A stretch of DNA of 64,000 nucleotides from Pristionchus mayeri (GCA_036245805.1 BTRK01000005.1:4712001-4776000); one strand, 5' to 3'; positions 32,977-45,539 are shown, numbered from the stretch's first letter. Numbers and translations: made by a program. The notes: generated by a model from the sequence alone, not told the origin.

Positions 32977-33600
32977 CTGACAGTTGTTTTCGAAAAGGTT
33001 TCTCGACCACACTAAAATCGGGACTTGAGCCTCGGCCTTCCCACGTACTTCGATGCCTCTGAAATCGGCACATTGAATGATATATATGCCCAGATTCAAG
33101 TCCACACATCGTAAACTCACTGTCTCAGGCAGTATTGCTCGAGAGAGATTGTATCAATGATAATTGTAAGGATTCCAGGAACGCTTGCAACACATGCAAG
33201 AAGGGCAACTGACGAGCATGTAGTGATGGCGTGGATATAAGCGAGCTGAGTTACGATAGTTAACCACCTTCTCGAGCCACGGGCTCGTCTCTGCGCTATT
33301 TTTTCATAAAGGACACTTGTTTTCACAACTTTTTGCACTCGTAAACACGCTGCGCGTTAAATAGCGATATCTATTTCCAAATGTATTCCGCTGATTCGAA
33401 CATCACATCACCTGAAAAATGCCTTTTGAGCGAAGCATAAGGAGGCGAAATAGTGTTAATACAACTGAAATTGGTGGTGATTTTCCATGAGGAAAAAAGT
33501 AAAGTTATTCACCTGAGGTCCATGTGTACAAGGACCGGAATATAGGCCATCCGTGCAGATCCAACATAGTATGAATGGCGAAATTATAAGTCACCGTGTT
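32977..33600 (-). CDS. three-exon fragment of an unknown membrane protein
   Basis: Exons in minus order: 33513-33600 (VTYNFAIHTMLDLHGWPIF, donor gtgaat, phase 1), 33121-33337 (acceptor cgag, donor gtgagt, phase 2) and 32977-33058 (acceptor tttcag, donor gttgat, phase 0). All three phases join without a stop, which is the main support. The middle exon has a basic run (QRRARGSRRW) followed by about 40 hydrophobic residues (CSSVALLACVASVPGILTII), so one or two membrane segments. Upstream and downstream exons were not found; the foldback ending at 32780 lies just 3'. Family not recognised. Confidence 0.45.
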
Positions 33601-35164
33601 CTCACTTAAACACACATACAGCGTAAGCGAAACTTTTAATATTTTCCACAATTGTTTCGCTCTCTTTTTTTGTGAAGATAACTCGAAAAATTACAAATTA
33701 CGTTGCAAACTACAATTCTCGCCTGCATTCTTCGAGTGCAGCAGTTCTGTTGTAGAACAGTGAGGTTTTGATTATGAGTGGAATAACAGACACATTATGA
33801 AGATTACCATGTTAAACGGATTTCGTAATTTCCTGAAATGGCGTATGTTTATTGTAAGAAATGACATAATTCATAAGCGATGCCCTTGTTCGAAAGATCG
33901 CTTACGTAATTAGTAGCGTAATTAGTAATTAGTAAGAGAGCGGGGAAAATATTGAATAATATGATCCAGGGCGAAATGAATTTTACAATTATTTTATTGA
34001 TATTGTTTACTCCTATTTCTAATCATCTGAATTTTAGTGATAAATGAAATCTAATGAAAATCAATTACTGAAGTGCCAGAATGGCTTCATTGCTGTAAGA
34101 TATGTTAAATAATCGACTTGAGCATATATTGTCGAAATGGGACATTGTGAACTCAACTGCTGGTTCAGAATAACACTGAGTGGCGTGAGATTAAGATACT
34201 TTGCTGATATCAGCGCAGAAGCGCAGATAAATACAATTTGGCGCACATGTTCTTGTTCGGGGACGATACAATTATGCCGGCCTCGTTCCAACTACCGTTT
34301 TTTTCGCGGAATGGATTGTTTTCCCGCTCAACTCGAGTCCATTTGTTCATACCTGGTATTTAAAATGACCTCATTACGGATTGAAGGCTTGTTGCACTGG
34401 TACCGGATCGGATTATTCATGCTTATGTTCGATCATCGATCTAATTGTGTCTTCAATGAGCTATCGCATCGATCAGACAGGTGAAAAAGAGTGAGTGTAG
34501 AATGATGCGGAAGCATTTCCCACGAAGCCGACTCCGAAGGGATGCTAAGGCATCCATTCCTTCAAGAAATGTAATATACGATGAATTGAGTCGTGGCTCC
34601 TTCATATTTGAAACATAGTTGGAGTACATACTTATCCGAGCAAATTGGAACATTAACAATGTTAACGGAATTGCCTCCGCATTCTTTTGAATACCACATC
34701 ATTATGTTATTCTGAAAGCATGATAGCATGTTTGGAGCACATTTTTCTCATTCGGCGAAGATACAATTATTGCGGCGCACATGAGCACAGCACTTTTGAG
34801 CCGCCTAAATACCCCGTTCAACTCCACTACATTTATGACTCATTGTACAGAAGGAATAGTTGTCTGCTATCAGAAGTACATGAGAAGTCCGCAAGCCTAA
34901 GCCTAAGCTCATCAATTCGCAAAATATGTATTCATTGATATATGACAATGCAATAATGTGCATCACACATTATAATCAGTGAAAAGAATAAAACAAAAAT
35001 ATTAGAATGATTCTGTTTTTCCCTAGTATGAAATAGTGGTATTCAACCAAATATTTTGCAATTCATTGACATATAAAATTGACTAAATTACATGTTTGAT
35101 TAGGTTACCTTTCGATTTGAAAAATAGTTGTGTAACAATAGTTTACACCATGCGCCTTATTGTA
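33601..35164. other. no gene established; two paralogous blocks
   Basis: Minus-strand blocks near 34240-34290 and 34740-34790 share the reading AGIIVSSPN / AAIIVSSPN with silent differences, hinting at a duplicated exon, but splice sites and flanking exons could not be fixed. Otherwise AT-rich with no recognisable features. Confidence 0.3.
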
Positions 35165-36464
35165 TTAGGCTGTCCAGAAAGTAACGCTCCATTTGAAACA
35201 TGATGTTTGAGCTCGCGTAAAATCCTTATCGTTAAAGATTTCAAGCTACCTCGGTAGCATGTAGTAGGGATTTGCTTGGGCTATATACACATATGTTCAA
35301 ATGGCATCATGCCTTTTGGATATCCGTAAAATCCAAGTTTTATCAAAAGTGATATTTTCACACTTGTCTTAAAATATTTTCTGGTTCTCATATTTTGAGG
35401 GGAAAATAGCAGTAAAATCTCACATAGCGGACTAAGAAGCCCGTAGGTAGTTCTCTCTAAAAATAGGGCTGAGGTCGTTGCTGCCTCAACACAGCACGAG
35501 TAAAAAACCATTGGATTAAACTTTTGGAGAGGAAAGACGTTTCAAGTGATAACGTTTTATGCTTCGAGGTTCATTCAGACTGGTTTCTAGATAAGTGCGC
35601 TTCCATTTTATACTATGGTGCTACATATCACAGAGAAACATTTGAACTTGCGCTTTTTCTACTTTTAGTAAACATATATTTTCAGTACTGTTGAAAAACA
35701 TAGATTAGATTTTCAAACATAGATTTTCAGTACAATAACAACAGCCAACATTTCGACTTTTGGTGATCGGAGAATGAATATATTTCCTAAAAAGGGAGGT
35801 ATTCCCTGACTTAATCCTGCCGACTACGGATAGATAAAGAGTTGCTTTGACATTTAACGAAACACGTTAGGACTTTTCATCAATGCTGGAAACAGGAAGT
35901 TTTGAAATATTCGAATGTCGATGTTCATATTTGTTTGTCAGGTTGATAAATATTGCATGGTTTGGTAGAAATATTGTATGTTCATATAAATAAAATTTTA
36001 AGTTAAACGTAGCAAGTGCTTAACGGTTTATTACATTTGAGATCAATACATATATTGTTACGGAGAAGCGGTAAAAAACAAGTATTTATGTTGATTCTCA
36101 GGAAGGGTCAAGTTCAAAAATAAGATTATTTTCAAGCAATTCTTTTGCAGCGGACTAGATTCCCATGTTGTATTGTAACACCCGCATGTAGTACTTTTTG
36201 ACTGTGGCATAATATTTGCCTTACCAAAGCTATCCATGGAATGCTGGGCCAGAACATAATCAGTTCAACCCATCGTTGATGTACATTTGACTTCATCCGG
36301 TGGCCTCAATACCAATTGGACAGGCTTGAACCAATGTGCGATGAAAAGAGTATCCTTGCATTCAACAAACATATATAGAAATATGATAATCAGGCGGCAA
36401 CAAAAGACAGGGCATCTTAGACTCGAAAATTTGAAAATCGAGCGTTACTTTCTGGACAACCTGA
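35165..36464. mobile_element. 1.3-kb TA-target element, copy 3
   Basis: Termini ttaggctgtccagaaagtaa and complement ttactttctggacaacctga with TA at 35163-35164 and 36465-36466. Closely similar to copy 2 and more distant from copy 1. Short frames such as 36287-36472 read partly into the terminal repeat. Confidence 0.88.
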
Positions 36465-36578
36465 TATTATAATGCACGCTTATTTCTCGCTGACAGTTGT
36501 ATTTTTACGAATTTATTTTACGAATATATTCTCGCTTCTTTTATAATCCACTCTTAATCTCTGATTGTGTTTTTAAAG

Positions 36579-36678
36579 ATTCTTGTTGACGCCATCACCA
36601 TCAAGAATCTGGAAAATCAACCCCTATTACGCAACCCGGGCGCCACGAATAGTTTTTACAGTCAATTTCCACGAATGA
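36579..36678 (+). pseudogene. relic last exon of the F-box-like family
   Basis: After an AAAG acceptor, the frame ends INPYYATRAPRIVFTVNFHE then TGA, matching the C-terminal exon ends of genes A and C (VAITFHE, ITVTFHE). The conserved first half of that exon is absent; a transposon (35165-36464) ends just upstream and may have removed or displaced it. No other family exons were found nearby. Confidence 0.5.
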
Positions 36679-37486
36679 TCGGATCAGCATATCACATGCT
36701 AACAAATAACACCTGAAATAATAAATATTTGATAAGAATAGTGTATATATTTGTGGGCAGATCAATGTCGCATTTCATTCCGTTACACTACAATTATAAT
36801 AAAGGTTGCTGTGAACATTAACATAATAGTAGATGTCAATCATGCTCTGATCGAACGAGAATTTCGAGCGCTAGGTCAGACAATCACCATCAGATGATAA
36901 CCTTCCGAATGATAACTGAAACAAACTACCCTACTATAGAACCTTCACCGAAACATTTTTGACACAGCGGTTTTCCTGATATGAGCCAACTACGTGCTCA
37001 TTTTTTGGTAATTCCACCGTCCCTCTTCGACGGTATTTGTGCATTCGCATTGTGCCATTATGCCCTTATCAATTCCTGTTCTGTCCGTTCTTTCCATTAC
37101 ACTCCTTTCATTTATTTCGCCGCTCTCGTCGCTCGATGTTTACTCCCTTGTTTCACGCGCAATCATAATGCACCCTATTGTTGGATATCCGATGTTCTCT
37201 TGCTGTATCGCAGCCCATCTTCACCTCGCATATTGAAATCCTCAATCGGAACACGACCAATATGAACCTACCATGCTTTCGTCATCAACCTTCCCGTTTA
37301 ACGACTAAACATCTGACTCTCATATTTTAGTGCTATCTGACTTTCTCGAAGTTGCGACAGAGTGTGATTTATGAAGATAGTCCGACTATTCGAAAAAAAT
37401 CAATAATTTATGTACCATTACCTGTCGTTAATTATTGTTGTCTCGTTGCTCCACCGAGCGTAGATATTATGGTCTAAATCCTTAGA
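36679..37486. other. spacer upstream of CRAL-TRIO/GOLD gene
   Basis: Contains a half copy (36868-36965) of the MITE at 7518-7702. The rest has no supported gene. It ends in aaatccttag one base before the next ATG, a probable trans-splice acceptor. Confidence 0.45.
36868..36965. mobile_element. half copy of the 7518-7702 MITE
   Basis: Shares ctaggtc(g/a)gac(g/a)atca, then gatgataac, the ccct(t/a)ct blocks and a final ttttgaca in the same order as the left half of the 185-bp MITE. The second arm is missing. Confidence 0.5.
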
Positions 37487-40400
37487 ATGGAGGGAGGGGC
37501 AGTGCCGGCCAAGTTATCCGACTCCGATAGACAGAAGGTGGAGCAGCTGCGAGCGGAAGTGAAAGAATACGTGAGTCCACCTGTTAATTTATGGATGAGA
37601 ACCCACCTAACGGTAAGAAAAACATGTGTCAAATGATTTCATAATAGGGTCGCTTATCTCTAAAAAAATCCTGTGAAAATACTAGAGAAGTGTACTTTGG
37701 GTTATCTTCACGTGGATTCTCATCCGTTCATGTTTGCAGTTGACCCCATATTACGACACCGACTTTAATCTACTCAGATGGTTGGTCGGACACGACTACA
37801 ATATGGAGGTAGGTGAAGGAATGAGCCATACATCAATGTGCCGCAACCACATCATTAGAGCTCGATGCGAGCTATCGCACATCGTAATACAACTATTGTA
37901 TATTTTCATTTCGGTTAGATTTGCGCCACCGAAACATACCTTTGCTTTCCTCTGATCTTACAAATTCAGTTGCTCAAACCGAAGCTTATAAACCACCTGA
38001 TACTACGCAAGGTCGAAGATTGGAATCTGGATGGGCTCATGGCCACTCCGAGGAACCACGCGGTACACGCATACTGGAAGGTGTGTCATTCATTCTGCGT
38101 CAACTCCTCTAGAAATGAGAGTCGCATAGTCCACGCCATTATCTTGATCTGATATTCGGCTTTCCATATCACGGAATCGGGTCGGATGATAATCGAAAAT
38201 ATTGGGGTGTCCGGAAAGTTCGTATATTTTTTTGTTATTATTTTTTATTCAATGCTTTACAATTCTCAGTGACCAATGTATGCCCCCTTCTTTTTCACAA
38301 CCTCCCTCCAGCGATTGGGCAGGGTCTCGATTCCTCTCTTCCAGAATGCGGGTTTCTTCGAGACCGCCCAGTTCACGAAAGCCCTCACAACTTCATCTCG
38401 ATTCTTGAACTTCTTTCCTTTGCAGAAGTCAGAGAGAGAGCGGAAGCAGTGGTAGTCGCATGGGGAGATATCCGGGGAATACGGTGGATGGGGAATCCTC
38501 TCGATCTTCAGCTCGTCCATTTTCTTCTGGGTCATCTTCGCTCGATGTGGGCGAGCATTGTCCATCATAAGAAGAATTTTGCCCTGGTTCAGGAGTCTGG
38601 GAGGGACTCTGATCGCGACATCTTCCAGTTGTTCAGAGAAGAGGTCGGCATTGATGCTGGTGCCAGGGGCGAGGATCTCCCAGTAGATGGGACCGAGCAC
38701 TGAGAAGAAGAAGCAGAGGATTTCCTTCTTTCCGTGCTCTTCCTTCTTCGGGACGGGCATGGGCTTCTCATCTGCATCCACCCATTGCAGTCTCCTCACA
38801 GGGTTATCGTACGTGATCCACTTCTCATCTGTAGCGATGATGGAATTGACCCGTCGAAGATTGGATCTACGATGGAGTAATTCCCGACAGACTTGAACAC
38901 GATTTTTCAGCTGTTCGGGGGAGAGGTCATGGGGAATCACTTGTGGGAGTTTCGGCTTCTTCCCAGATCGATGGAGGATATCGGACACCGTTGATCTGGG
39001 AGTACCAGTATCATTCTTCAACTCACGCACACTGGCCATGGGCTTGCGCTTCAGTTTGCGGAGAACGAGAGGCTGATCGAGGGAGGGAGGGCATCCAGAG
39101 CGGGGTTGATCATCGAGACCAAACTCCCCTTTCTTGAAGCGGGAGAACCACTTATAGCAGAATTGTATGGAGGGGGCGTCAGCTCCTTCCGACTGGGCCA
39201 GGGCACAGTGGGCCTCCTTCACGGATCGGCCAAGACGGTAGTAATGAAATGAAACTGCTCGGAGGTAGAGATGGGAGTCCATCACAAGAATCAATGTAGC
39301 AACTAGGAGACTGATTAAATCCTCTCACTACTCAACGTCAGAATGATGCAATACATTGTTGACAATCAGATTGCGCAATCACTGCATTTGATCGCGAACT
39401 GACTTTTTTCCGAAGCATTATACGAACTTTCCGGACACCCCAATAATATCCTTCCCGAGTATTTTAGAAGAATAATTGTTGTCGTTGGTGGAATCTACGG
39501 TGAAAATACTAGGGAAGGGTACTGTGCTGGTTATAGTCCGATTATTTGTATCCTATCTAGTGCCTATATCACCAACCGTATCCCCATTCCAGTCGGGACT
39601 CACCGGCGAGGCAGTCAAGACGCCCAATGCCATCGTTAACATTGAACAGTCAGGCACGAATGACTATTGGGGACTACTGCAAACATATCCAACGAATGTG
39701 ATACTCAGAGTAAGTCACGCAATCCACTAATTTAATCGTTATTCAATACACTATCTCTATATTCGAGCTGACGAGAGTGCGTAGAATGAAAATATCGTGG
39801 TATCTTTTCTCGAACTTTACTGTCAATCCTCCATTATCAAACAATAACTCGAATATATGTGCACTTTATTTTAGTATCATAGTTTTTGTACAGCTAAAGG
39901 GTGCTTCGTCAAGTATTGATTCACTAAAAATGTACCCAATGTGATTTTGCAGGCGCGTGTGTACGACCTCGAGAGCATGCTGGCCGCAGTGATGAAGATG
40001 GAGGCGAGAACCGGTATGGTTATAGAGTCTCTCTTACTGGGAATTGAACCCTTGGGATTAGCTTCATGCATGCCCGGGCCGAAGATCACTCAAAAATACA
40101 CGAACGTTGAATCCTAGTTTGAACGGATATTGAGTAGGGATGGTTTTGCATGAAATTTTGGTCCTTTCTTTCGACGCGCTCTGTCGCCGATCATATCGAG
40201 AAGAGTATGTACATGAATAGTCGATTTCTTGCAAAGCGAATTTTGAATAGAGCATTTCTTGCAAAGCGAATTTTGAATATTTTGAATACTCTATTTCCCA
40301 CACTTTCTCGCCACTCCATTGGTCGATAAAGTGCTGGAAATGGCAATTATCCAACTCGCGAACTAAAATTGAGGCCAGGTGTTGCAGGGGAGCGAGCGTC

Positions 40401-43400
40401 GATGCTCTTCATCATGGACCTCACCGGGCTAAAATTCGACCGAAATTTGACGACACTAATCACGGGTCAGCTCGATTTATGGCCACATTTCGAGGCATGG
40501 GGGCATTTTAACCATAGAATCGCAATATATAGTATCTTCTTTCTGCACACTCACTCGCCGAGCAGATAAATCAGATAGAACACATAAAGTCTTGCGAATC
40601 GAATTCGAACGAAACAATTGTGAAAAAAAGATTTCGAATCAGCTCATATTGTCATACAATCTTCTTTCATTTTGTAAAAGAAGCACTTCGTTTGTCTCCG
40701 TCTACCATCGATCTGTTATCATTTTGAGACGATTATTGGTGGAGCCTTATTGATGAAGTATGGATAGTCTCAAGCCCTGATCAGCGATATTCCGAACTCT
40801 GATAAATTCTGATTATGTGATCATTTTGAGGTGGACTTGCATCACTAGCTGCATTTATGTCCGACCACTACGTCGAGCTGATCCATACCTTCGTCCTCGT
40901 GAATGTTCCCTCGTTCATCCATGCAATTTGGTTAGAGTGAAAAATGGAGATAACGATTATGCTAACTACTTCTCAAATAGACTTCGATAAATATACAACT
41001 AGCCGTTCAATTCCGCATCATTTTCCACCCGCGAAGCGGTCCGCGGGTACTCGTGAAACTTCAAGGGTACCCGTGATGCGATCTCATCCTCTTCAAATCT
41101 TCTTGTAACATATACAGTCCGGTCAGATCCCTACATGAAAACGGGACTCCCCGGGAGTCCCCGGATGTCCCCCCCGTGTCCCCCCGCCATTTTGCGGCTC
41201 GGGCAGAGAAAGAACTAATTAGAATTTTTGGTTTTCAGACTCAGGAGGTCCTTCCCGATCGATTGGCATATAATTCATAAATTCATAAATTTGCGATAAA
41301 TAGTAATTTAATTTTGAAAATCAAGGATAATTACTCGGAAGCGAAGAACTACGGTAGTTAACTAGATGGATCCAGAGCTGGATCGGCGAATGTGCAAATT
41401 AACTACCGTAGTTCTTCGTTTCCGATTAATTATCCTTGATTTTCAAAATTAAACTACGATTTATCGCAAATTTATTAATTTATGAATTATATGCCAATCG
41501 ATCGGGAATTACCTCCTGAGTCTGAAAACCAAAAATTCGAATTAGTTCTTTCTCTGCCCGAGCCGCAAAATGGCGGGGGGACACGGGGGACATCCGGGGA
41601 CTCCCGGGGAGTCCCGTTTTCATGTAGGGATCTGACCGGACTGTATGAGGCGAATCGCGAGAGAATCGACCATTTGAGGGGGGTCAGCGGCGGTAGGATT
41701 CAAGTTTGTCCTATCCCGCTACAATTTTGGTTATAAGTACTTTGAATGATGCTCTTCAAAACTGCGTGGTCAGAATTTCGACATCTGTCGTCATCGTCGA
41801 GATTCAGAGGGTCAAACATGGTACTGTCACTTTTCGATTGTCAAATTGTGCTCACTTAAATGATCATAAATCCATTCACAATGAAGATAGAGGGCCGTTC
41901 TTTTTTTCCAATGAAAGACACCATCATGCGCTACAACTTTTATGTTGACGTCATCATTCCTTGTGCTCATCCTGGTGCGGGGCGGTCGGGTTTATCAAAA
42001 GTTACGTAATTTTGGAAATCGGAAAAACTTTCTGGGTTTTCATGCTTAAGTTGTAGTACCTATATATGTCTAACTTCTCGCCAAAAAATAGGAAAATCGG
42101 GGTATAGACAAAAAAAAGGCTCGCTTTCGTGCAGCGACCGGAAAATGAGTTCCGGAATCGAATTCTTCCAAACCTTCAATAGCCACTATTTGTGCTCAAA
42201 ATTATCCAAAAACATCGAAAAGAACATATAAAATTGTTTGCACGCATATTGTAGCACCTTCATTGGTCATACATGATCACATGACCCAAAATTTAAAAAT
42301 CGATATTTTGACCCACGTCAACTAGGGGGAAGGCCCTGATGCACAAAATGGGCTTAAATAATGTAGAAATGTCCCTCTAAACGAATCAGAGACATGGAGC
42401 ATCTATAAATGTGAGTTTTCATAAGAAGAATTCAAGAAAGGGTACAAAACTGTACAATAGGTCAAAGTGGCCATAGAGGTCCGGCTCATGGCTAGAAATA
42501 TAGAATACGATGAGCTAAACATTTCATCTGTTGAAAGTGAGTCCCTATCTTCTCGTTGAAGCGAGCTACTGAGCTTGGAAGATGGCAGAAAACCAAGGAA
42601 TGGGCGAGCGAGGGAGCGCTAAATAGAGGGGAGGGAGAGGGAGGGCAGACGGCTAGAGCGCCAGACGGTTAGAGCGCGCGCTCTCGGGGGATTCAAGCAT
42701 GTTTCTGGAATTATTCCAAGCTCTGTAGCTCGCTTCAACGAGAAGATAGGGACTCACTTTCAACAGATGAAATGTTCAGCTCATCGTGCACTACATTTCT
42801 AGCCATGGGTCGGGTCGTTATGACTACTTTGACCTAAAGTGCAGTTTGGCGCTTTTCATTGAATTCCTCAGAAGAAAAATCATATGTATAGGTGCCCCCT
42901 TTCTTTGACTAGTTTAGAGGGACATTTCTACATTATTTTAAACCCATTTTGTTCATTTTGTGCACAGTTTTGTACCTTTTCTTGAGTTCTTCTTATGAAA
43001 ACTCACATTTATAGATGATCCATGTCTCTGATTCGTTTAGAGGGACATTTCAACATTATTTTAAACCCATTTTGTGCATCACGGCCTTCCCCTTAGTTGA
43101 TGTGGGTTAAAATATCGATTTTACAATTTTGGGTCATGTGATCATGTATGACCAATGAAGGTGCTACAATATGCGTGCAAACAATTTTATATGTACTTTT
43201 CGATGTTTTTGGATGATTTTGAACACATAAAGTGGCTATTGAAGGTTTGGAAGAATTCGATTCCGGAACTCATTTTTCCGGTCGCTGCACGAAAGCGAGC
43301 CTTTTTTTTATCTATACCCCGATTTTCCTAATTTTTGGCGAGAAGTTAGGCATATATAGGTACTACAACTTAAGCATGAAAACCCAGATAGTTTTTCCGA

Positions 43401-45440
43401 TTTCCAAAATTACGTAACTTTTGATAAACCCGACCGCCCCGCACCAGGATGAGCACAAGGAATAATGACGTCAACATAAAAGTTGTAGCGCAAGATGGTG
43501 TCTTTCATTGAAAAAAAGAACGGCCCTCTATCTTCATTTTGAACGGATTTATGATCATTTAAGTGAGCGCAATTTGACTATCGAAAAGTGATAGTACCAT
43601 GCTTGACATTTTAAATATCGACGATGACGATAGATATCGAAATTCTGACGACGCAGTTTTAAAGCGCATCATGCAAAGTACTTATAACCAAAATTGTAGC
43701 GGGATAGGACAAAGTTGAATCCTACCGCCGCGGCGTGGTCGATTCTCTCGCGATTCCTCTCATATATTATTGTTTTTTGCATATCTATTATGAAGAGTCC
43801 ATTACAGGACCCTAGCACGTCCTCTCCTCCCGGAACGAACGAGAAGCAAGGTAGCCACTCTTTGCAATTGACTAATTGTTCATATTAATGAATTAATTAA
43901 TAAAACGCTAATTGCTCCAAGCGTTATCCCTTTGACCAATCCTTTTTTATTATGTCCATCTATATAGCGGTCGTATTATTTTCCTCTTTTACACTAGAAA
44001 AAAACTGTCATAAAAAATGAGGAGACGGTAATTCGAATTTCGAATTCTAGGTGAATATCCTCGGTTCTAATTGGCGGCAGGAAATTCTCGAATTGGCCGA
44101 TGCTTCTGCGCTTCCCTCGTTTTGGAATGTATATGGAAGCAGTGTAAGTTATACCTTTACTCTAAAATCACACACAATAATGAATGCATTCATGTTTTAA
44201 AATTATTAATACGCAATACTAATAGATTCGATAATATATCTGAGGGTTGTAAGTTCATTTTTGTGAGTTCATTGAAGGTTTTCACCGCTCAAATCGAGAG
44301 AGCAGTTCCAGTTGCCCAAGAACTCTACTACAAGGGTACGCCGCACTCTACAAACACTTTGGCACTTCTTCGACATTTGGCCCACCCTTCCTCTCATTTA
44401 TCATTTCGAATTCCCTCCCATAGATGAGGGGCTGTGTGGCCGAAAATCAGGGAGAGATATCTAGAAATGGGTGGGGAAGATGAGGAAGGGGTCAAATAAC
44501 GAAGAAGTACCAACACTTTTATAGTGAGAGAGAGAGAGAGAGAGAAAAGTCGAAACCTAAAGAGTGTTGAGGATCGATGCCACCAGAGCCACAATCTCTG
44601 TCGTGCAAGGCAGGCAAGTCAACCACGATAGACATGGACTTGATGGAGGTCTCACTCACTCACATACCGTCTCTCTCCTTCTATTTTTTTCTCAAATTAT
44701 TTATCTCCGTCGCTCATCTTACACATTTTCAGGGTCAATCCATTCACTACCTCCTACACGCGGATGGCCAATTCGCCATCGCCATCTACTACTCGGGTAA
44801 TCGTCTGATTCAATACTATTTGGGCGCTCTCTCTCTCTTACTCTAACCTCAGAGAGCGCACAAAAATAGGAGAGCTAATTATAAGCAAAAAGAGGAGAGA
44901 TTAGCATAATTATATACTTTTCAGATGACGTCAACCGAGATGGAGAGAATATCGAGAGGTGGAAGAGAGTCTATCCACTCTTCCAGGTACCATCGTTGAT
45001 CATGTACCCGATTTAGTACCGATGTACTGGATCGCCTTTCTACTGAATCTATTGCTTTCAGAAAATTCCGGGGCCCACTATTGTACCGATGAAGGACTCG
45101 TTGAAGTGTCCGTATACCGGCACGTACAAGTAAATAAATTTATAATTGTTAAATTTAATGATGTCTCCAAGCTTATATTTCTAACGACTAGGGTTGGCTT
45201 ATTGATTTCGCATTGCAATAATAATCCATTCCTCGGATTTCCCAAAGTGCGATATCAGTATCGCGATTCGCCATCGATTAGCCAACCAAATTACTGAAAA
45301 ATTAAATAAGGATCAAATTAGGTGTTACGATTGAGTTTATTTGGTTGATCTTTGATCTTTGATTTCTCAGAATGTGGTTGTCAAATGAGCACGCATGGTT
45401 CCACACTCTCAAGATCACGTACCATCTGACCATCGAATAA
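37487..45440 (+). CDS. CRAL-TRIO plus GOLD domain protein (SEC14-like), 384 aa
   Basis: Fifteen exons: 37487-37570, 37740-37808, 37970-38080, 39593-39709, 39953-40013, 40388-40465, 40831-40930, 43808-43850, 44051-44143, 44278-44335, 44572-44648, 44733-44796, 44925-44986, 45062-45129, 45371-45440. They total 1155 nt, all phases joining. The CRAL-TRIO N region has YYDTDFNLLRWLVGHDYN (about residues 32-49). The lipid-binding fold has NDYWGLLQTYP, RVYDLESMLAAVMKME, FIMDLTGLKFD, VLVNVPSFIHAIW, RPLLPERTR and LPSFW. The GOLD domain (about 262-384) has ELYYKG, HYLLHADGQFAIAIYY, RWKRVYPLF, LKCPYTGTY and the end NEHAWFHTLKITYHLTIE. Length and domain order match nematode CRAL-TRIO/GOLD proteins (ctg-1, ctg-2, cgr-1 type), thought to bind and transfer lipids at membranes. 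Exon 7 uses a TTTTGAG acceptor. Introns 3 and 7 are swollen by transposable elements, yet the gene shows no coding damage. Confidence 0.92.
38202..39443 (-). mobile_element. mariner element 2, apparently intact
   Basis: 1242 bp with termini ttggggtgtccggaaagttc and its complement, flanked by TA at 38200-38201 and 39444-39445. Inserted in intron 3 of the CRAL-TRIO/GOLD gene, antisense to it. Same family as 4079-5302. Confidence 0.97.
38266..39294 (-). CDS. mariner transposase, intact frame, 342 aa
   Basis: Cut-and-paste transposase of the Tc1/mariner superfamily. The N-terminal DNA-binding part has FCYKWFSRFKKGEFGL and PRSGCPPSLD (about 45-73). The catalytic triad is Asp156 (TDEKWITYDN), Asp245 (MDNARPHRA) and Asp280 (YSPDISPCDYH), with 34 residues between the last two, the mariner D,D34D spacing. 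Length is close to the usual 345 residues. No stop or frameshift, and both terminal repeats are present, so this copy could be active or recently so. Start chosen at the first ATG; Met5 is an alternative. Confidence 0.95.
   Translation of the reverse strand: MILVMDSHLYLRAVSFHYYRLGRSVKEAHCALAQSEGADAPSIQFCYKWFSRFKKGEFGLDDQPRSGCPPSLDQPLVLRKLKRKPMASVRELKNDTGTPRSTVSDILHRSGKKPKLPQVIPHDLSPEQLKNRVQVCRELLHRRSNLRRVNSIIATDEKWITYDNPVRRLQWVDADEKPMPVPKKEEHGKKEILCFFFSVLGPIYWEILAPGTSINADLFSEQLEDVAIRVPPRLLNQGKILLMMDNARPHRAKMTQKKMDELKIERIPHPPYSPDISPCDYHCFRSLSDFCKGKKFKNRDEVVRAFVNWAVSKKPAFWKRGIETLPNRWREVVKKKGAYIGH
41113..41646. repeat. foldback element in intron 7 of CRAL-TRIO/GOLD gene
   Basis: Arms pair around 41380. 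Ends tacagtccggtcagatccct and complement. Includes G/C-rich gggactcccc blocks and an inner arm ttcgcttcc / actaccgtagttctt. No coding frame. Confidence 0.88.
41645..43762. repeat. 2.1-kb foldback element, abutting the previous one
   Basis: The left arm starts atgaggcgaatcgcgag and the right arm ends ctcgcgattcctctcat; centre near 42700. Inner arms include 42520-42585 and 42715-42785 around a GA-rich core. It shares its left border with the element at 41113-41646. Both lie in intron 7 (40931-43807). Confidence 0.88.
44522..44546. repeat. (GA)n microsatellite
   Basis: About ten GA repeats in intron 10 of the CRAL-TRIO/GOLD gene, shortly before its GAG acceptor. Confidence 0.8.
45190..45292. 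mobile_element. degenerate hAT-type MITE
   Basis: Begins tagggttggcttattgattt and ends with the imperfect complement cgattagccaacc, resembling the hAT MITE at 24181-24614. The target duplication is not clear. Lies in the last intron of the CRAL-TRIO/GOLD gene. Confidence 0.45.
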
Positions 45441-45539
45441 TCGTCTGCCATATTCTGTCGAACTCGTTTTTGCATTGCATAAATTTTGACGGTTAAGAAT
45501 TCGCGATTACTGTCGCATCTCATCAAAGCAGGGAACTCA

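Noticed and set aside
41482..41948. 84-aa and 80-aa plus-strand frames within intron 7
   Set aside because: Lie in foldback arms; mirror copies exist on the other side of each palindrome.
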